From positions 1 through 17,627 of the forward strand of contig JALSUN010000261.1 of assembly GCA_027061425.1 (NCBI GenBank): a stretch of 17,627 bases of DNA, in the 5' to 3' direction. The DNA is from Helicobacteraceae bacterium. GTDB taxonomy: Bacteria > Campylobacterota > Campylobacteria > Campylobacterales > Sulfurimonadaceae. The notes beneath the pieces were generated by a model. It was not told where the DNA came from and made no database searches. It saw only the letters and a list, made by a program, of their open reading frames with translations. The stretch's first letter is position 1. Each line of letters begins with the position of its first letter. A program made the translations under genes and the position numbers. Shown one piece after another: positions 14,716 to 17,627 of the stretch.

Positions 14716-17627
14716 CTAGCTTATGTCTACTGCGTAAGCTTTATCTGAAAGCGGAACGGCAGGACGTTTGATATGTTGAGGACGACGTAATTTGTCACCA
14801 GCTTCAAGAGGGCGTGTAAGCTTGTCTCTCCATGCTTGGTACGTCTTAAAGTTGTTCTCATAGTTAACAGTGATATCACCAATCTTATCTGTTGCAGATG
14901 CTTTAGTGATAACAACTTTCTGGTGCCATGCATGGTTACCCGCAATAGGGTCAGCGTGCGTAGGCGCCACAGCATTTTGCCATGAACCAGAAAGACCATC
15001 CCACCAGATGTTGTCAAGGTCTTTGTTGAACTCTTTAAACTTCCAGATATCGTGACGAGGTGTAATACCCTTAGTTGGTGTCAATGAACCAATCTTACCG
15101 TCATTTTTCATCTCATAAAGAGGAGAACCGATACCCATAACACCAAGCTTGTGCTCGAAACCAGGAATCTCTACAGCTTCCGTTAGTTTCCAACGACCCG
15201 CGTGGTGAGAGTTCGCAAGAACACCTGGCATTGTCGCTTCAGTAGGTACAGCCATCGCGATAAAGTAACCTGAGCTAAGCTCAGACACTGTATCAACGAT
15301 CTCAACCTTGATCGCTTCACCACGTTTGATGCCAAGACGATCAGCATCTACCGTGTTGATCCAAACAGGGTTATGGTTTTGAGAGATCTCCATAAGGTGC
15401 TTAGAGTTCACAGAACGTGTATGAATGTTGTATGGAAGACGGAAAACCGTGTTCAATGCAAATTCGTTTTCTTTGTTCATATATCTATGGTGAACCTGAG
15501 TCACAAGGTGGATCATCTTGTCATATTCACCTTCGTTTCTTGGGTACATAGGAATCGCATATTCTGGCCATTTCCACTCTGCAAACCACTCGCTGTAAAG
15601 CTCGAGTTTCTTACTTAGAGTATGGAAACCAGAGTAAAGTTTACCATCGATCTCTACACCTATGGCTTTCTCTTTACCTTCATGGTCAACCATCAACGCA
15701 CCAAACTCATCTTGTCTGATTTCGTCTTTATGGTACTTCTTACCGTGCGCAAGAACATACTGCCCCTGGATCTCAAGTTCATCTTCTTGTGGCTTGTAAA
15801 CGTTCTTTTTCTCAGTCCATGCACCATGTACACTCATGTATTCATAGACAGGGAACTCAGCATCAGGGTACATCTTCTTCGCCGCTACATAAAGCTTAGG
15901 AAGAAGTGACATTGCTGCATCGAAGTACTCAGGTACACTAACTGCACGAGATGGATCTTTCTTAGAAGCCCAGTACTTACGTACGCCAAGGCTACCATCT
16001 TTATCCACGTGGTGAACCATAAGGTTAGGGAAGAATTCACTCTCTTCCCACACTTCACCAAGACCAAACTTCATGTGTGCTTCTAGTGTAGCACGTGAAG
16101 GATCTTTCGCTTTCCAACCCATACGCTCAGCTGCAACACGAATAACCGCTTGACGGAACTCGATACGCTGCTCAGGTTTAGAAGGTGTAGACTGCTGATC
16201 ATTACGCTCACCAGCAAGACCTACTGGCAAGATGTAGTCACAGTACCAGTTTGTCTCAGACCAAGTAGGAGAGAGGTTAAACGTAAGTTCAACTTTCTTC
16301 TCATCTTTAAGGACTTCGATCCAACGGAAACCATCTGGATTAATCCAAACTGGGTTGTACATACGTGGGAACCAAACTGAAAGTTTCGTAGGGATATTAA
16401 GCCCCTTCTTCTTCCATTTCTCTTGCCACTCAATGTCTGTAAGAAGGTGTGGAAGCAACATACTCATCTCATATGAAGAGAGTGGGTACTCTGGTGGCCA
16501 TGCCAACTCATTCCAAGCATCGACTTTAGGAGGACGTTCACCAGCAACAGTAGCTTTTTCACCCTTACCGGCAACAGAGATCTCGTGCCAGTGGTGCCAA
16601 GAAACGCCACCGATATCACCACGAAGTGCACCACGAAGCGCAAGGCTAAGGAATGCAGAACGGGCGATCATCCAACCACCACGGTGGGCAATTGGACCTG
16701 CACGCCAGATGTAAGTAGCGATCTTGCTACCTGCATTGATGTACATCTCGAAAAGTTCGTCAAGTTTGTACTCGAAACCTTCGAGCTTACACTCTTTGAC
16801 AATATACTCTTTTGTAAATGGAGCGTAAATCTCTTTCATCATCTCGATGAAAGACTCATAAGAGTCATCTTTTGGTACCGCTTTGATGTAATCAAAACCA
16901 ACCATTTTTTCAAGATGCTTCTTATCTGCCATCAAACGGTCCCAGTTGATCCAGTTCTTAACGAACTCATGGTCAACAAGGTCTTCACCATTAATATCTT
17001 TTTCGTGTAATACACGATTTGCAAGATAAAGGTAAAGTGCTGTCTCTGTACCTGGCCATACCGGCAACCAAAGGTCAGCGATACCTGCAGAGTTAGAAAG
17101 ACGCGGGTCAAGAACAACCATCTTAGCACCACGTTTACGTGCATCAGCGATCAGACCAGCAGACTGCTGGAAATAGTGACCTGCATCTGCAGCATGGGAA
17201 GACTGAAGGAACACAAGTTCTGCGTTTGCCCAGTCCGGTGAGTTACGGTCATCATTTGCCCACTGGATAGAACCCTGACGCGCACCTGCAGAACAGATGT
17301 TTGTATGAGAGTCGTAACCGTCAATACCCATAGAGTGTGGTACACGGTGTCCAAAACCATTTTCGTTTGGACGACCAACATGATAGATCATAGACTTTTT
17401 GGAAAGATCATCTCCTACAGCAAGAGTGTCATGCATCTTCTTACCAATTGTCTCCATAGCTTCGTCCCATGTTGTACGAATCCACTTACCATCACCACGT
17501 TTAGAACCTGGAGCTCTTTTTAGTGGGAAAGGTATACGGTCTGGATCATACATCTGAGAAAGGGTTGCATAACCCTTAGCACAGTTACGACCACGAGAAC
17601 CATCATGAAGTGGGTTACCCATGTACT
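14716..17627 (-). CDS. molybdopterin oxidoreductase catalytic subunit (SoeA/PsrA-like), 5' end outside window
   Basis: The visible part (970 codons, no start) is the catalytic subunit of a DMSO-reductase-family enzyme. The first residues (GNPLHDGSRGRNCAKG) include the last Cys of the N-terminal [4Fe-4S] site, so about 100 residues, perhaps with a Tat signal, lie off the right edge. A Cys in SHTNICSAGAR, about 110 residues in, is the likely Mo ligand. VVLDPRLSNSAG, LWLPVWPGTE and a C-terminal molydopterin dinucleotide-binding domain (HNPVWINTVDADRLGI) fit the family. The wording of several blocks (HVGRPNENG, SAGAR, LDPRLSN) recalls SoeA, the cytoplasmic sulfite dehydrogenase, with PsrA/PhsA polysulfide or thiosulfate reductases as alternatives. 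The Cys argues against nitrate reductase (Asp) and DMSO reductase (Ser). No Fe-S beta or membrane gamma subunit follows; they may lie upstream. Confidence 0.85.
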   Translation of the reverse strand, partial: YMGNPLHDGSRGRNCAKGYATLSQMYDPDRIPFPLKRAPGSKRGDGKWIRTTWDEAMETIGKKMHDTLAVGDDLSKKSMIYHVGRPNENGFGHRVPHSMGIDGYDSHTNICSAGARQGSIQWANDDRNSPDWANAELVFLQSSHAADAGHYFQQSAGLIADARKRGAKMVVLDPRLSNSAGIADLWLPVWPGTETALYLYLANRVLHEKDINGEDLVDHEFVKNWINWDRLMADKKHLEKMVGFDYIKAVPKDDSYESFIEMMKEIYAPFTKEYIVKECKLEGFEYKLDELFEMYINAGSKIATYIWRAGPIAHRGGWMIARSAFLSLALRGALRGDIGGVSWHHWHEISVAGKGEKATVAGERPPKVDAWNELAWPPEYPLSSYEMSMLLPHLLTDIEWQEKWKKKGLNIPTKLSVWFPRMYNPVWINPDGFRWIEVLKDEKKVELTFNLSPTWSETNWYCDYILPVGLAGERNDQQSTPSKPEQRIEFRQAVIRVAAERMGWKAKDPSRATLEAHMKFGLGEVWEESEFFPNLMVHHVDKDGSLGVRKYWASKKDPSRAVSVPEYFDAAMSLLPKLYVAAKKMYPDAEFPVYEYMSVHGAWTEKKNVYKPQEDELEIQGQYVLAHGKKYHKDEIRQDEFGALMVDHEGKEKAIGVEIDGKLYSGFHTLSKKLELYSEWFAEWKWPEYAIPMYPRNEGEYDKMIHLVTQVHHRYMNKENEFALNTVFRLPYNIHTRSVNSKHLMEISQNHNPVWINTVDADRLGIKRGEAIKVEIVDTVSELSSGYFIAMAVPTEATMPGVLANSHHAGRWKLTEAVEIPGFEHKLGVMGIGSPLYEMKNDGKIGSLTPTKGITPRHDIWKFKEFNKDLDNIWWDGLSGSWQNAVAPTHADPIAGNHAWHQKVVITKASATDKIGDITVNYENNFKTYQAWRDKLTRPLEAGDKLRRPQHIKRPAVPLSDKAYAVDIS

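Overview
The window fits a Campylobacterota (Epsilonproteobacteria) genome of the Sulfurimonas/Sulfurovum kind. It has moderately AT-rich DNA, a fused IspD-IspF enzyme, and the order ispDF - atypical HP1021/CemR-type response regulator - ATP-sulfurylase-like gene - pgpA. From memory, Campylobacter jejuni has the same order at Cj1607-Cj1610. The genus is an inference.

Layout: (1) 1-321 is non-coding. It holds two perfect inverted repeats that look like operators, one of which is a head-to-head pair of HP1021/CemR-type boxes, and a 92-bp REP/MITE-like element. (2) thiC lies on the minus strand (322-1701), with a hairpin in its leader and no recognisable TPP riboswitch. (3) Divergent from it, on the plus strand, runs ispDF - HP1021-like regulator - degenerate Sat-like protein - pgpA - ClC channel (2038-7181), tightly packed behind a good sigma-70-type promoter. 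(4) A probable bidirectional terminator separates this from a convergent 84-residue hypothetical gene. (5) From the right edge down to 7584 every gene is on the minus strand with short gaps or overlaps. The order is a large molybdopterin oxidoreductase (5' end outside the window), a TorD-type chaperone, a four-cluster Fe-S protein with a zinc ribbon, a Rossmann protein that looks like a catalytically dead shikimate dehydrogenase, a 153-residue protein of unknown function, a small periplasmic c-type cytochrome, and BatA, a BatB-BatC fusion and BatD.

How the genes may work together: the minus-strand cluster reads as one long transcription unit built around a respiratory molybdoenzyme. The large subunit is the catalytic protein, TorD is its dedicated chaperone, the Fe-S protein and cytochrome are candidate electron carriers, and the Bat proteins form a membrane/periplasmic VWA-TPR scaffold. 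The catalytic subunit resembles SoeA-type sulfite dehydrogenases and the wider PsrA/PhsA group, but its substrate cannot be settled here. The AroE-like pseudoenzyme and the 153-residue protein, lodged between recognised maturation and electron-transfer genes, are the best candidates for undescribed parts of this system. The plus-strand cluster joins isoprenoid and phospholipid synthesis to a global regulator and an ATP-sulfurylase relative that has lost key sulfate-binding residues.
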